Shown here: positions 47,150 to 58,554 of the stretch, in pieces
How the letters are laid out: each line of letters opens with the position of its first letter
How positions within the stretch are numbered: the first letter of the stretch is position 1
Origin: Alligator mississippiensis
Lineage: Eukaryota; Chordata; Crocodylia; Alligatoridae
Assembly: GCF_030867095.1 (NCBI RefSeq)
Contig: NC_081824.1
Coordinates: 308,590,956 to 308,654,955 of the forward strand
Reading direction: 5' to 3'
DNA: 64,000 bases
Notes under the pieces: model-generated
Told to the model about the DNA's origin: nothing
The model's input: only the letters and a program-made list of their open reading frames with translations
Database searches by the model: none
Position numbers and translations under genes: made by a program

Positions 47150-49885
47150 TTTACTCTTCTTGTTCCCCAGCAACCAGACTACCATGTTCAATATTTACAG
47201 TCACCTTCTTGAGGGTAGCACATATGGTAGCCATGGTGAGTAAAAGGCAAGGACCACAGATCCCTACAAGCTGAGATTTGGCACCCAAGGAGGATGACTG
47301 GAGACCTTCTGGGTTAAAATATGAGGGGAATTTGGTGAAGGGGATACAATGGTAGGAGTCTACTACAGACATCAAAATCAGGAACAAGAGCTTGACCATG
47401 AATTTGTCAGGGACCTGGCCAGGGTGTCACACTCGCAGTGCATGGCTGTCATGGGAGAGTTCAACTACCCAGGCATCTCATGGGGAAGAGCACTCAGCCA
47501 AATCTGATTGGTCTCAAAGCTTCCACACATGCGTAGATGAGCTTCTCAAGAAGTTCACAGGCCAACAAGAGGTAAGGTGCTGCTGAACCTGGTACTGGCT
47601 AAAAGGGATGATTTAGTCATTGACCTAAGAATTGAAAGAATGCTGGGAGACAGTGACCATGAGTTAATTGCTTTCACTGTCCAAGGCAAAGCTGGCAAGT
47701 CAATCAGCAATGCAGTAGTCCTCAATTTTAGGAAAGCCAACTTTTATAAGCTGAGAAGGCTTGTTGTTGAGGTCCTGAGAGGCCATGATTTGACAGGAAG
47801 GGGAGTTCAGGACAAGTGGTTGCTCCTTAAGGAAGTGATCCTAGAAGCACAAGGGAAGTCCATCCCAACCCGTAAGAAAGTTGGTAAAAAGGGCTCAGCA
47901 ACCCCCTTGGTTTAACAGGGAACTCATGGATCTTCTACATCTAAAAGAGAGGTTTATGAAGGATGGAAGACAGGAAACACCACTAAGGAGGAGTATTCTG
48001 CACCTGTAGGGAGCAAACTAGGAAAGCCAGGGCTGTAACCAAACTCAAACTGGCTACACAAATGAAGGACAATAAAAAGTCCTTCAGCTATGTGGGGAGT
48101 CAGAAGAAAAACAAGGGCAACATTAGACCCCTGCTAAACCAAATGGGGCACTTGACAACTGACACCCAGGAAAAAGCCAATTTGCTTAATGATTACTTTG
48201 TTGGTTTTTCACCAGCTCAAAGGGACCACCCTGCATAACACAACGTGGGATGACCAGGGTGAGGATGGATCTATGCCCACCATTACCGTAGACCTTGTGA
48301 GGGAGTATCTTGAGAGGGTGGACACCCACAAATTGGCTGGTCTGCATAGATTACACCCAAGAGTGCTAAAGGAACTGGCAGGCATCATAGTGCAGCCACT
48401 GGCAAGAATATTCAAGAACTCATGGTGCTCAGGCAAAGTACCTGAAGATTGGAAGAAGGCCAATGTGGTGCCTATCTTCAAGAAATGGAGGAAAAAAGAT
48501 GCAGGGAACTAGAGGCCAATCAGTTTGACCTCAATCCCTGCAAAGATCTTGGGGAAAAAAAATATCAAAGAAACCATTCTTGACATGCTAGAAAGTAACG
48601 TTCTGAGGCATAGCCAGCACGGGTTTGTTGTGAGTAGGTCTTGCCTGAACAATCCCATTTCCTTCTATGACCAGGTGATGTATCACCTGGACAAAAGGGA
48701 AGGGGTTGATATCATATATTTGGACTTTAAAAAAGCCTTTGACCTGGTGTCTCATGATGTCCTCATGGAAAAAGGGCAACTGTGGGAAATTGGCAAAGGG
48801 CAACTACACTACAGTCTGGCTGGGGAAGTGGATCTGAAGGCAGACCCAGAGAGTGGTAGTTGATGGAACTGAATCAACATAGCACTCGGTGATCAGTGGT
48901 GTCCCCTGAGGCTCCATTCTCAGACCTGTACTCTTTAATGTCTTTATAAATGATCTGGACTCTGGTGTCAGAACCCAGACACTAAACTCGCTGATGACAC
49001 CAAGCTTTGGGGAAGAGTGCGCACATTTGAGGATAGACTGGTGATCCAGGCTGACCTCAATAGGCTTGCAAGGTGGGCTGATGAAAATCTGATGGCATTC
49101 AATATGGAGAAATGCAAGGTGCTGCTCCTTGGGGAGGGGGAACTCCACATTATACTTATAGGCTCTTCAATGCTACACTCACTAGCTCCACAACTGAATG
49201 AGACTTGGGGGTTATGACTGACCACAAGATGTACATGAGCCACCAATACAATAACATAGCCAGCAAAATGAATAAATCTCTGGCATTGCATCTACCAGTG
49301 CATCTCAAGCAAGACCCAGGATGTCATCCTCCCGCTGTATTTGGCCTTGGTGAGGCTGCAGCTGGAGTACTGCATTCAATTCTGGGCTCCACAATTCAGG
49401 AAGGATGTGGAGAATCTTGAAAGAGTACAGAGAGCCACACATATGATCAGAGGGCAAGAGAACAGGGCTTATGAAGAGAGGCTGAGAGCCATGGGACTCT
49501 TCAGCCTGGAGAAGCACAGGCTCAGGGATGACTTGGTGGCAGCCTATAAGTACATAAGGGGTGTGTATCAGGATCTAGGGGAACACCTGTTCACCAGAGG
49601 ACCCCAAGGGATGACAAGGTCTAACGGTCACAAACTCCTCCAAGACCATTTTAGGCTGGACATAAGGAAAAACTTGTTTCCTGCCTGAGTGCCCAAGGCC
49701 TGGAATAGGCTGCCACTGGAGGTGGTGCAAGCACCTACTCTGGACACTTCTAAGAAACATTTGGATGCTTATCTTGCTAGGATCCTTTGACCCTAGCTGA
49801 CTTCCTGCCCTTTGGGCTGGGAACTGAACCCAAAGATCTTGTGAGGTCCCTTCCAGCCCTAATGTCTATGAAATCTATGAGATGT
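47150..49885 (+). mobile_element. CR1 LINE, older subfamily, with endonuclease remnant
   Basis: Starts just after the 3' end of the preceding CR1. It keeps part of the endonuclease: G-V-Y-Y-R-H-Q-N near 47353 and V-M-G-E-F-N-Y-P-G-I-S-W-G near 47449-47487. Next come RT blocks V-V-P-I-F-K-K near 48467, Y-L-D-F-K-K-A-F-D near 48717, a degraded motif B near 48898 and motif C near 48988 with a frameshift; then Q-L-E-Y-C-I-Q-F-W-A-P near 49361 and a 3' end TCTATGAAATCTATGAGAT near 49865-49880. Several frame changes and stops. Together with the 761-2210 copy it defines an older CR1 subfamily. Confidence 0.9.
47577..49688 (+). pseudogene. CR1 ORF2 remains (multiple frames)
   Basis: Open pieces 47577-47915, 48189-48512, 48525-48863 and 49341-49688 lie in different frames and give successive parts of one CR1 protein: endonuclease end/linker, RT start, RT palm, and C-terminal part. 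Catalytic-region continuity is lost around 48770-49000. Confidence 0.8.
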
Positions 49886-51700
49886 ATGGGAAGAGTGTAC
49901 TATTTCTTTGGCTTCCTAGTGTCAGACCTTAAAATTTCTCTAATCACTTTTACTAATTGCTTCCTGTTTAGAAGCATTTGTTGTCTATTTCTAGACATTC
50001 CAATAGTTTGATCCCCAAATATTTATTTTTAATTTCTCCCCTGGGGAATGTTCTGAATCCATTTATTTAAAACATCTGTTACTAATCCAATAGCATTAAC
50101 ACTGAGGCCCAGGGGATCTCGGAGTTACGCTAGTGAGCTTCACCTTCTTTCTACACACAATTATTTAGTGCATAATTTAAAAAGAGAGTATAAGACATGG
50201 ATAAAAAATAACCTGATCAGGGAGAATCGGCAGGTCTTTTGTGTCCCTTTAACCTACTACAGATTTTTGAAAAAAGGTAGTAAAAATTAAATTAATTCAG
50301 TAGACATTATTTTACTGAGCTGTCAAACTATTGAGGAATACACTTATAAAAGACTAAAATTTCTGATATTTTAAAAAAAATTACATCCATCCAGATAATC
50401 AATGAATAGGTGCAAGGAAAAGCGAGACAAAAATCATATACATTGGCTATTATATTATTATGTTAACTAAACCTACTTAAGAGTTAAAAGTCAAGTGGGG
50501 AAGGGGGGGCAATGGCAAACAGTGGAGTGATGATATCATTCAATGGCTGACAGTTATGACTCTGAAGGTCATTACCATGACATTATCATTATCTGGGCAG
50601 GATTAAATTAAAGTCCAGAACTAATTATATTGTCCTTTCCAGAAATAGTCTGAAATTCTTCTCGTAAATGTCGAAAGTATAATTCCACGTCTTTCTTTTT
50701 GTAATGCTCGAAGGTTGTCATTCAATAAGGTATGTATTTGTAATGGAATGAATTGGAAGAAAGCTTACCTCTAGAGAGACAATGTAGGATTCTCTTAACC
50801 TAAATTACAACATTTGAATGTAAGGAGTTGTGGTAAATATTTTACACTTTTCCTTCAGGAAAGTTACGCTAGCCATTATTTTTATGCCTCTCTTTCCCTT
50901 TCCCTCGCCGTACCCCCACCTCATCCTCTTCTTTAAATGTATGGAATACATCTTTTTTCAGAACCTTTTGGGTGAACTAACGTCTGATAGCTACCTTTTC
51001 ATTTGTCATTTTTAAAAGTCTTTTAACTTTATTGTGTAATGTTTCCAAACATCCTGTATACCTTGTATTTTTATGCTTTGCCTATGCCTGTCTTCTGCCC
51101 TTGATTATTTTCTGCACCTTCTTGTTCATGTATATTGGTCTTTTTTTTTCACTGCTACTACATTTATTGTTGGAGTACATGCCAGAGGCACAGCTGAATT
51201 TATCTTTGAATGCTTTCAATTTACCTTCTGAATCTTTCTCTGCACTGCTTTATCCCCTGTATATATTTCTTTTGGCTTGCCCATATCTGTCTTCAGTGTC
51301 CTGTGCTGAAATTCAGCATCTTTATTTGTTTCTATTTTTGGCCTCAATTTCTTTGCGGTTCCAAACATAACAGGATCTAAGCAGCAACCATGATCTAATC
51401 TTGCTGGTACATCTCTGCAATAGGATTTTCAGGAGCGTTTAGGCAGAATTTGGCCCATGGTGGTTTTTCTAGGGCAGCATCTTGAAGCTTATTGAGAAAT
51501 GCAGTGTCTCTATTATTAGTCAACACAAGTCCCAGTTTTTCATTCCTATGCTAGTGGTAGCCATCATTCTGTTGTTCTTTCCATATACCCATCCAAATTC
51601 TACTTCCCTATTTATCATGTTCCATTGTCTCTACAGAAAAATCCCTGATATCAGCAATAGGGATTTTGTTTATTTTCCAGTCATCACACACATATCTGGG
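49886..51700. other. UTRN intron, unexplained; part strand-biased
   Basis: AT-rich. At 50830-51700 the + strand is strongly pyrimidine-rich (minus strand purine-rich). It holds the ORFs 51032-51370 and 51482-51736, whose hydrophobic products reflect T-rich codons rather than a known membrane protein. The minus strand could be a very old element; I cannot assign it. Confidence 0.35.
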
Positions 51701-51764
51701 GTGGAAGGGTGCGGGTCTGGATTGTTAGGTTTCTGATTTGATGCGCACAACCCTGTCATATGAT

Positions 51765-51900
51765 ACTTATCCAATCATACCAGCTCCAGTTTCAGCAGTG
51801 AATATTTGTATTGAACCTTTGACAAAAAAGTGGTTATTGGTCAGTGTATGAGTAGAATAAAGTTGTGGAAATGATGTCACTATTCTTCCTATTCCTGTAA
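51765..51900 (+). repeat. Dispersed repeat, copy B (shared with 45200-45360)
   Basis: CCAATCATACCAGCTCCAGT, then the TTTCAG-GTGAATATTTGTATTGAACC block and AGTAGAATAAAGTTGTGGAAA follow in the same order as copy A. Confidence 0.65.
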
Positions 51901-52053
51901 GGTCCCCTGTTTCAGTAATTTCATACTGTTTTGTATCTTGCTGTGTGAGAGCAATTGATTTACAGATTAAAAAATGCACATGTAGACAGGAACCATTCTT
52001 TGAGCTACTGCTTGCTTTGGGGATAAGCCATCACTAGAGGAAAGAATGGTAGA

Positions 52054-52905
52054 GCATGTCCAGATGAGAGTGCATGTGCCTCTTGCAGCATTTGAAATCC
52101 CTTTGAGATGCTCAAATCCCTTTGAGATGCTGCAAGAGGCATGTGCAGGAACAGAAAAATGAGCTCCCAGACAGCTTGCGGCACCACTCAGTGCCCTGCC
52201 GAGCTGCACAGAACCTGTGCGATCTGACAGTGGCAGCGTGGGTGCCAGGCAGCTGGGGTCAATCACTGGTGCCCCAGCCCATGCAGTGGGGTCTCTGCCA
52301 TGAAGCCCCAGGGACTCTGATGTCTGGTGCTACAGCCAGTGAGTGCAGGGTTTATGGGGGTTTTTTGAGTGCCAGGACACTGGGGCTGGGTGGGGCAGAA
52401 ATTGGGGTGCTGGGACTGAGCGGGGGAATGATTGGGAGGGCTCAGGGAGCCAGCAGGGGCTGAGGCTAGATGGGGATCTTCCACTGGTCCCCTCCTCCAA
52501 CCTCTCCACCCTCTACTTAACTTACACGGAGCCCAGGTCCAGGTCACTGCAGCTGGCATGCTGCTTCCCCTGCACAGGCAGGCAGTGTGCTTCAGTACCG
52601 GGGCAAGGGCCAGCCACAGACACACCCTGGCTGGTTACAAGAGCATCCCTGTGGATGACTTGAGCATCCATGGCTCAGGGCATGCCTCAGGGCATGGTTA
52701 GGACATTGACCCACTGTTTCATGACCCTTTTTATTAATTAATTTATTTTTTTGACCCCTGGATACTCAGAGGTCTAATTTTGCTAATTTTGCAATGCAGG
52801 GAAGTTTTAGTTTGTTTTGTTCCCACACATGCATCTTGCAGCATTGCAAAGGCGGTTGAGACACTGCAAGAGGCATGTGCACACTCACGTGGACACGCCC
52901 CAAGT
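52054..52905. mobile_element. TIR element whose ends are themselves hairpins
   Basis: The left end (about 52054-52091, beginning AGCATGTCCAGATGAGAG) matches the reverse complement of the right end (about 52867-52905, beginning GGCGTGTCCACGTGAGTG) over about 37 bases, both running into CATGCCTCTTGCAG or its variant. At each end this block is followed by its own inverted copy, so each terminus folds into a stem. The left stem is a perfect 20-bp pair (52072-52091 and 52127-52146) with a tandem duplicate of AAATCCCTTTGAGATGCT in the loop. About 850 bp; the interior is GC-rich and ORFs there lack domains. Confidence 0.65.
52072..52146. repeat. Perfect 20-bp-arm hairpin with duplicated loop
   Basis: GCATGTGCCTCTTGCAGCAT (52072-52091) and its exact reverse complement (52127-52146) enclose a 35-base loop made of two near-copies of AATCCCTTTGAGATGCT. 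Confidence 0.9.
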
Positions 52906-53089
52906 GTGCAAATGTGCCCACAGTTTCTACCAGACGAATGATCTGATAGAAAAATCTACCAGTTCCAACAATGTAGATGTGAACCCTGGTAAAGTTTCTA
53001 CCAGGGGAGTGAATGCTTGTACACTTACCTTACTGACCATTTGTATGCACCCTACCAGCTTCTTCCTTTGGGCTATACAGTGATTTCTA

Positions 53090-53700
53090 GCCCTCTTGCC
53101 ACCCAGATTTTTCTAGCAACATATTAGGCCATGCTTCTAAACATGAGAGAGTGGTCAAAGGCAGACTCTGAAGAGCTAGATATTAGTTCTGACTATTTCT
53201 GGCCAGTGACTTTTAGGAAGTCACTTGATCTCTGCATTTCACTTTTAAATCTGCAACATCTGGCTTGTTGAATTTATAGAAATGTTACAGACCTTAGTTC
53301 TATGAAGCTTTGATGGTCCCATATTAAAAATGCTAAAGTCTCTTGCTTATTAGTAACAAAAAAACCCAAGGCCACAATATCCCATAAATCTAAAGCTCTG
53401 AAATTAGTTTGCACTTATGTAGGGATGTTAAGCAATTTGGCAAGCTGGCTTGCTAGGTCAGCAGTTTTATTTTTCAAGGCTCTCAAGTCACATGCACCAC
53501 AGGCTTTGTGTGCTATTCTAATGGATATCCTCCTTCAGGAAGAAATATACTTAATTGCCCAGCACTCTGAAATCACAGACCTTCCATCTATTACATGTCT
53601 TTAGTAGGGAGTGGTAAGGCGGGGTGAGGGGTGAGAGCAGGAGGAAGCCAGGCAGATGCTGCTGTGCTTCCAAGTCTCTGCTGAAGCTGCAGCCATGGAG
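53090..53700. other. UTRN intron, nothing recognised
   Basis: Neutral composition, no ORF of interest, no recognised repeat. Confidence 0.35.
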
Positions 53701-53703
53701 CAG

Positions 53704-54375
53704 TGTGACAGCTGAAAATTATGTCTGTGTGATAAAGGTGCTTGCTGAAGGCTCTATGAAGATTAGACCAAGTGTTTTTCTGTATTTGTTTAGATATTAA
53801 GCTGTATGTTGTTGCTAAGAGACTAATTAAAGTTTAAGATGTAGTAAGGCCTTCTTTAAAGTAAGGCCTAGTAAATTTAGCAAAGTCTTGAAGTAGTAAG
53901 GCCCTGTGGTGTAGTTAAAATTAACCTTATCAAAGGAATGCAAGGCTTGTACTGCTATTGGTCAGTCTAAGGACAGTTGAAGTAAAAAGAATCTAAGTGG
54001 TTATACATTATCAGTACCATTCAGAAGCTATAAATTAGCTGGAATATCCAGAAATCAGGTTGAAGGAAGATACAGCTCTGTGAAAAGGATTAGTTAGCTG
54101 TTGGCCTGGATTAGTGGGCCTGTGGATCTCAAGGAGCCCAAGAACTGAATTCCAGGGTTCTTCCCAGTACCTCTCAGACAGTGCTGATCAGGGACGCCTG
54201 ACTTTGCTGAACTTTGTGGAAAGAGAAACTTGCTGTACATCAGGCATCAGAGGGGACTGCTGATAAGTTGCTTACGTGAATTGTTTTTGTCTGCCATTGT
54301 TTGTCTTGTTACTACGTGTAGTTGTGTTTTTGTTAAGTCAATAAACCTTTTTTACCTTTCTACCCCCGACCATAC
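53704..54375 (+). mobile_element. Probable solo LTR (plus strand)
   Basis: Begins TGTGACA at 53704, has a TATA-like CTATAAATTA at 54028-54037 and a poly(A) signal AATAAA at 54340-54345. The TATA-to-AATAAA distance (312) is almost the same as in the minus-strand LTR at the window start (311), although the sequences otherwise differ. A T-rich and GT-containing tail follows. No internal retroviral gene is present, so it is most likely a solo LTR. The 3' edge is uncertain; it runs into a MITE copy from about 54385. Confidence 0.5.
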
Positions 54376-54384
54376 TCTCAATTC

Positions 54385-54704
54385 CAAACTGTCCACAGGC
54401 AGCTGGGACAGAGCAGAGGGGAGAGGTCCCTGTGAAGCAGAGAGCCCTGTCCAGCCCAGAGAGCATGCCAAGATGCTGGGGGAGTCTGGTTTATCTTAAA
54501 CTACCAAGGGGTCTGTGATAGACATTGCATTAACCGGTTTGACCCACATCAGTTAAGTCTAACACTATATTCAATTGGGTTCCTCTTAAACCGGTTTCAG
54601 CCATTTTCAAACTGGTTTATGTGCACTGAACATCTGTTCTGTTAGAGGTTTAAGTCAGTTTCTGATCACTTAAACCAGTTTATGTGTAATGTCTGTGCCT
54701 AGCC
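54385..54704 (-). mobile_element. MITE of the GGCTAGGTACAGACA family (copy 4 of 5)
   Basis: The right end, read on the minus strand, is GGCTAGGCACAGACATT (from 54704). Internal blocks shared with the other copies: 'gatcagaaactgacttaaacc', 'gttcagtgcacataaaccagtttgaaaatggctgaa' and 'cccccagcatcttggcatgc'. The other terminus is not present and may have been cut by the LTR. Confidence 0.7.
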
Positions 54705-55378
54705 TAAGTGTGTGATAAACCTTATAATAGGGCTATTGTGTGCTTAAAGATAAGCATGAGTTTAGGTATTTTGTGAACCGGGACCTAAAACAGTAAGCAA
54801 TTTGTGTCTGCTTAATTAATAGTTGCAATCAATTAAAATAAGATGGTCAGTCCTAGTAACTCCCTAAAGGAAAAGATAAATGAAGTACTGAAGCTGGAAT
54901 AGTTCAGTGCAATTGAACTTAAATGCTTTTGCATGACAGAAAATGTTGGAAAATTACTGTAATAATGTTGGCAAGTACAGTGCATTTATTTCTCCATTAT
55001 TACTTGAATTTTAGTCAATTTATTTACCTAATGATATTTTGCTATCTTCATTGCATAGTACTGTGGTAAAACAAAATCTAGTTATATTATGTGAAAAAAA
55101 AAAAGTTAATTGCCCATTTCAGAATAATGTCTAAAGTGTAATATGTTTATTTTACTGCTGTATTTATTTTACTTGAAAGTCTCTCTGTTGTGTAGTATCT
55201 CTGAACATTAACAAGAACTATATTTTATTAGACAACTTGTTTTGGGATATAGCTTATTTGAAAGCACATGGAAATCCTCATCAGTCTGTTTCCAGGGCTT
55301 CATTAAAGTTGATTTGTGTTTTATATGGCAAAAATACAGGCCAGATAAATATCAACACAAACTTATTTGAAGGAATAG
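54705..55378. other. UTRN intron, nothing recognised
   Basis: AT-rich with an A11-12 run near 55096. No open frame of note. Confidence 0.4.
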
Positions 55379-55379
55379 A

Positions 55380-56715
55380 TTCATAGATGTTAGGGTCGGA
55401 AGGGACCTCAATAGATCATCGAGTCCGACCCCCTGCATAGGCAGGAAAGAGTGCTGGGTCTAGATGACCCCAGCTAGATGGTTATCTAACCTCCTCTTGA
55501 AGACCCCCGGGATAGGGGAGAGCACCACCTCCCTTGGGAGCCCGTTCCGGACCTTGGCCACTCGAACTGTGAAGAAGTTCTTCCTAATGTCCAATCTAAA
55601 TCTGCTTTCTGCTAGCTTGTGGCCATTGTTTCTTGTAACCCCTGGAGGTGCCTTGGTGAATAAATACTCACCAATTCCCTTCTGTGCCCCTGTGATGAAC
55701 TTATAGGCAGCCACAAGGTCGCCTCTCAACCTTCTCTTGCGGAGGCTGAAAAGGTCCAGTTTCTCTAGTCTCTCCTCGTAGGGCTTGGTCTGCAGGCCCT
55801 TAACCGTACGAGTGGCCCTTCTCCGGACCCTCTCCAGGTTATCCACATCCCTCTTGAATTGCAGCACCCAGAATTGCACGCAGTACTCCAATTGCAGTCT
55901 GACCAGTGCCCGATAGAGGGGAAGTATTACCTCCTTGGACCTATTCGTCATACATCTGCTGATGCATGATAAAGTGCCATTGGCTTTTCTGATGGCTTCG
56001 TCACACTGCCGACTCATGTTCATCTTGGAGTCCACTAGGACTGCAAGATCCCTTTCCACTTCCATGCCACCCAGCAGGTCATTCCCTAGGCTGTAGGTGT
56101 GCTGGACATTTTTCCTCCCTAGGTGCAGCACTTTGCATTTCTCCTTGTTGAACTGCATTCTGTTGTTTTCTGCCCACTTGTCTAACCTGTCCAGCTCTGC
56201 TTGCAGCTGTTCCCTGCCCTCCGGCATGTCCACTTCTCCCCATAGCTTTGTGTCATCTGCAAACTTGGACAGAGTACATTTCACTCCCTCATCCAAGTTG
56301 CTGATGAAGACATTAAAGAGTATCGGTCCAAGGACTGAGCCCTGCGGGACCCCACTGCCCACACCCTTCCAGGTCGAGACCGACCCATCCACCACGACTC
56401 TCTGGGTGCGACCCTCCAGCCAATTTGCCGCCCACCGGACTGTGTAGTCATCCAAGTCACAGCCTCTTAACTTGTTCACCAGTATGGGGTGGGATACCGT
56501 ATCAAAGGCCTTCCTGAAGTCTAAGTATACGACATCCACCCCTCCTCCTGTGTCCAGGCGTTATGTAACCTGGTCGTAAAAAGAGACCAGATTGGTCAGG
56601 CACTATTTGCCTGCCACGAACCCGTGCTGGTTTCCCCTCGGCATAATTTGTCCTGCTGGGCTCTTGCATATGTGAGCCTTGATAATTTTTTCAAAGACTT
56701 TGCCAAGGATGTTTA
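55380..56715 (-). mobile_element. CR1 LINE, young subfamily, 5'-truncated (minus strand)
   Basis: Minus-strand CR1 with an intact-looking 3' end (GGGTCGGAAGGGACCTC near 55392-55410, preceded at the edge by TAGATTCATAGATG). Coding matches the copy at 45395 closely; the shared stretch differs at scattered residues only. The 5' break is at about 56715. It is a recent copy, slightly more damaged than the 45395 one. Confidence 0.93.
55460..56539 (-). pseudogene. CR1 reverse transcriptase, 359 codons, disrupted upstream
   Basis: Open from the M before D-V-V-Y-L-D-F-R-K-A-F-D (motif A) through S-G-V-P-Q-G-S (motif B) and F-A-D-D (motif C) to the normal CR1 stop. Upstream of the ATG the matching frame continues to about 56715 but contains stops (in the equivalents of 'QVTKRLD' near 56560 and 'GRSCLTN' near 56605). 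So the palm and C-terminal half are open and the fingers are broken. The start is only where the open frame begins. Confidence 0.9.
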
Positions 56716-57450
56716 ATCATTTTTTGATTGAAAAGAGCCTTTGAGTCATCGGGTACATCACTTTTTTATGTCAGATTGATTTGAAAAACTTGGAGGAATA
56801 TGTTTGGGGAGAGGAAAGTATACAAGATCAAAAATTAAAAAAAATAAAAGTTCCCAAATGGCTGGTCTGAAATTAAACTAATATTTTGCCATCATTGTAT
56901 CCTGCATGGGGTATATGTCTGCCATTTCCACCTCTGCCTGGCCATGTTCCTGTTGGGTACTAATTGACTTCAACTCAACTCCTTCTCAAGTTACTGAGAG
57001 TTGAGAAGAGGATGTTAATTCATGCTGAGTAAGGAAATTAATTAAGATCCAGCATTATGGTGTGTCATTTGATCATAATTTGTCCTTTCTATGACTGTAG
57101 CTATAATAAGGAAACAGCAGGTGATCGAGATATTGGTTCAATTGAATTATTGCAAACTCTCCAGCCAGTTCCCCACCCAGCTTCACAATCAGCACTCCTG
57201 GCACTGGTCCCATGACTGTGGAGTTGGCACTGGGAGATAAGGATCTCCCAGTTCTGACCCCATGGTCAGTTAGTGGGGACTGGGAAATCCCTGCTGCCAG
57301 GGCAGAGGGATATTGTCCCCGTGTCCTGGGAGCAAGCAACTCCCAGGGCCAAGGAGCAATCTCCCACCTCCTGTTCCTGCTCTCTAAACATGCCAATACT
57401 GTTCAGTTACTAATCATGAATAAATCTGCTACTTGCATTTGCAGGTAGCA
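56716..57450. other. UTRN intron with a small GC-rich palindromic patch
   Basis: Mostly unremarkable. At 57226-57252 CTGGGAGAT and ATCTCCCAG form a perfect 9-bp stem around AAGG, inside a GC-richer patch (57165-57390). Confidence 0.35.
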
Positions 57451-57459
57451 AATTTACTC

Positions 57460-57576
57460 ATGGTTAGAGCCAACTACTGCACAATAAGTATCTGCAGGTG
57501 TAGACATGGATGTTTACTATGCAGTAATTAGCTTTATTGCTCAGTGAAGCATCTTGTTTAGGTGTGCCCAGTGTGG
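57460..57576. mobile_element. Fragment related to the GTCTACAC-type MITEs
   Basis: Contains GCAGGTGTAGACATGGATG and ends GTTTAGGTGTGCCCAGTGTG, very like the right edge of the 11069 element (GTGTAGATGTGCCCAGTGTG). The middle has the 'actgcacaata/tatgcagtaatta' wording of the family. Left limit unclear. Confidence 0.45.
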
Positions 57577-58550
57577 CTGACACGATGGGGAATTAATGAA
57601 GTAAAAACTGCATGTGCAGGGGAAGGAAAATACTGTCTGGTAGCAGGATTCATATCACTTCAGATATGAATCAAGGGATTATTATTTTGATTGGTCTATG
57701 TTATGCTTTGTACCTGGAGAACCTGTAGTGAGAAATGGCAAAGTGTGTATCTTCTACCAATAGTTCACCATGTCATGAAGATACAAGATGAAGTGAAAGT
57801 ACAAGATGCTATTCAGGCAATGCCCAAATTGGGGGCACCCAATACCTCTGCTTAGTTTAGACTTTATGGTGGCCAGAAGTTCTGAACACCTAACTAAAAT
57901 GCAGCAACAAAATGATGAAATTGAACTTAGCCTGAAAGACTTTCTCAGCCCATCATGGTGAGAGAAATTTGGATAATGTAGGGTCTCATCCTTGGTAAAG
58001 TTGTACCTTTAAAGCCATTTCAATCATATTAATACTTGTGGTGATAATTTGTATTTTAGATTGTATCAAATGGATAAGCCATTGATTTGCTGATGTAGGA
58101 AAAAAGGTGGGTGGTAGGCCTCAGAGAAAGGGGATTGGTAGGCAAAGATATCAAGGAGGTCTAGGGTGACCTAAGAATGTGCAACAAAAGTTAGTTTTGT
58201 GTATTGGGAATGGCAAAATAAGTGTGTGTGGAAGTTTGGACAAGTTCTAATCTGCTTCTAGAATTCAGAAGAGCATAATGCAACAAGAAATCTAGAGGAA
58301 TAAAAGAGAGAAAGAAAGATGGCTTCTTTGGTAGGAGCTGGCTAGCACGGGACAGTTAGAATGTCCCTCATTAGCCCAATTGTAAGGATTCTGATTAAGT
58401 GCTTATAGTTGTAATTACCGTATGGGTGCAGTCATCAGTAAGTACTGCAATACTGCTATCTAATATATAGATAACAATAATAATATCTAGTTAGTATTTT
58501 CTTATAATATTTTAGAGTGTTCATTTGTTGGCTTTTGCCAATAGGTTTTT
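57577..58550. other. UTRN intron, nothing recognised
   Basis: AT-rich stretch with short ORFs only. Confidence 0.4.
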
Positions 58551-58554
58551 ATTA

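Noticed and set aside
47392..47586. Separate small gene at the start of the second CR1
   Set aside because: It reads part of the CR1 endonuclease region out of frame; belongs to the LINE.
51032..51370. 112-codon hydrophobic ORF resembling a membrane protein
   Set aside because: The hydrophobicity comes from T-rich codons in a strand-biased region; no family resemblance and no splice framing.
52263..52701. GC-rich ORFs up to 120 codons
   Set aside because: Interior of the TIR element 52054-52905; multiple overlapping frames, no domain.
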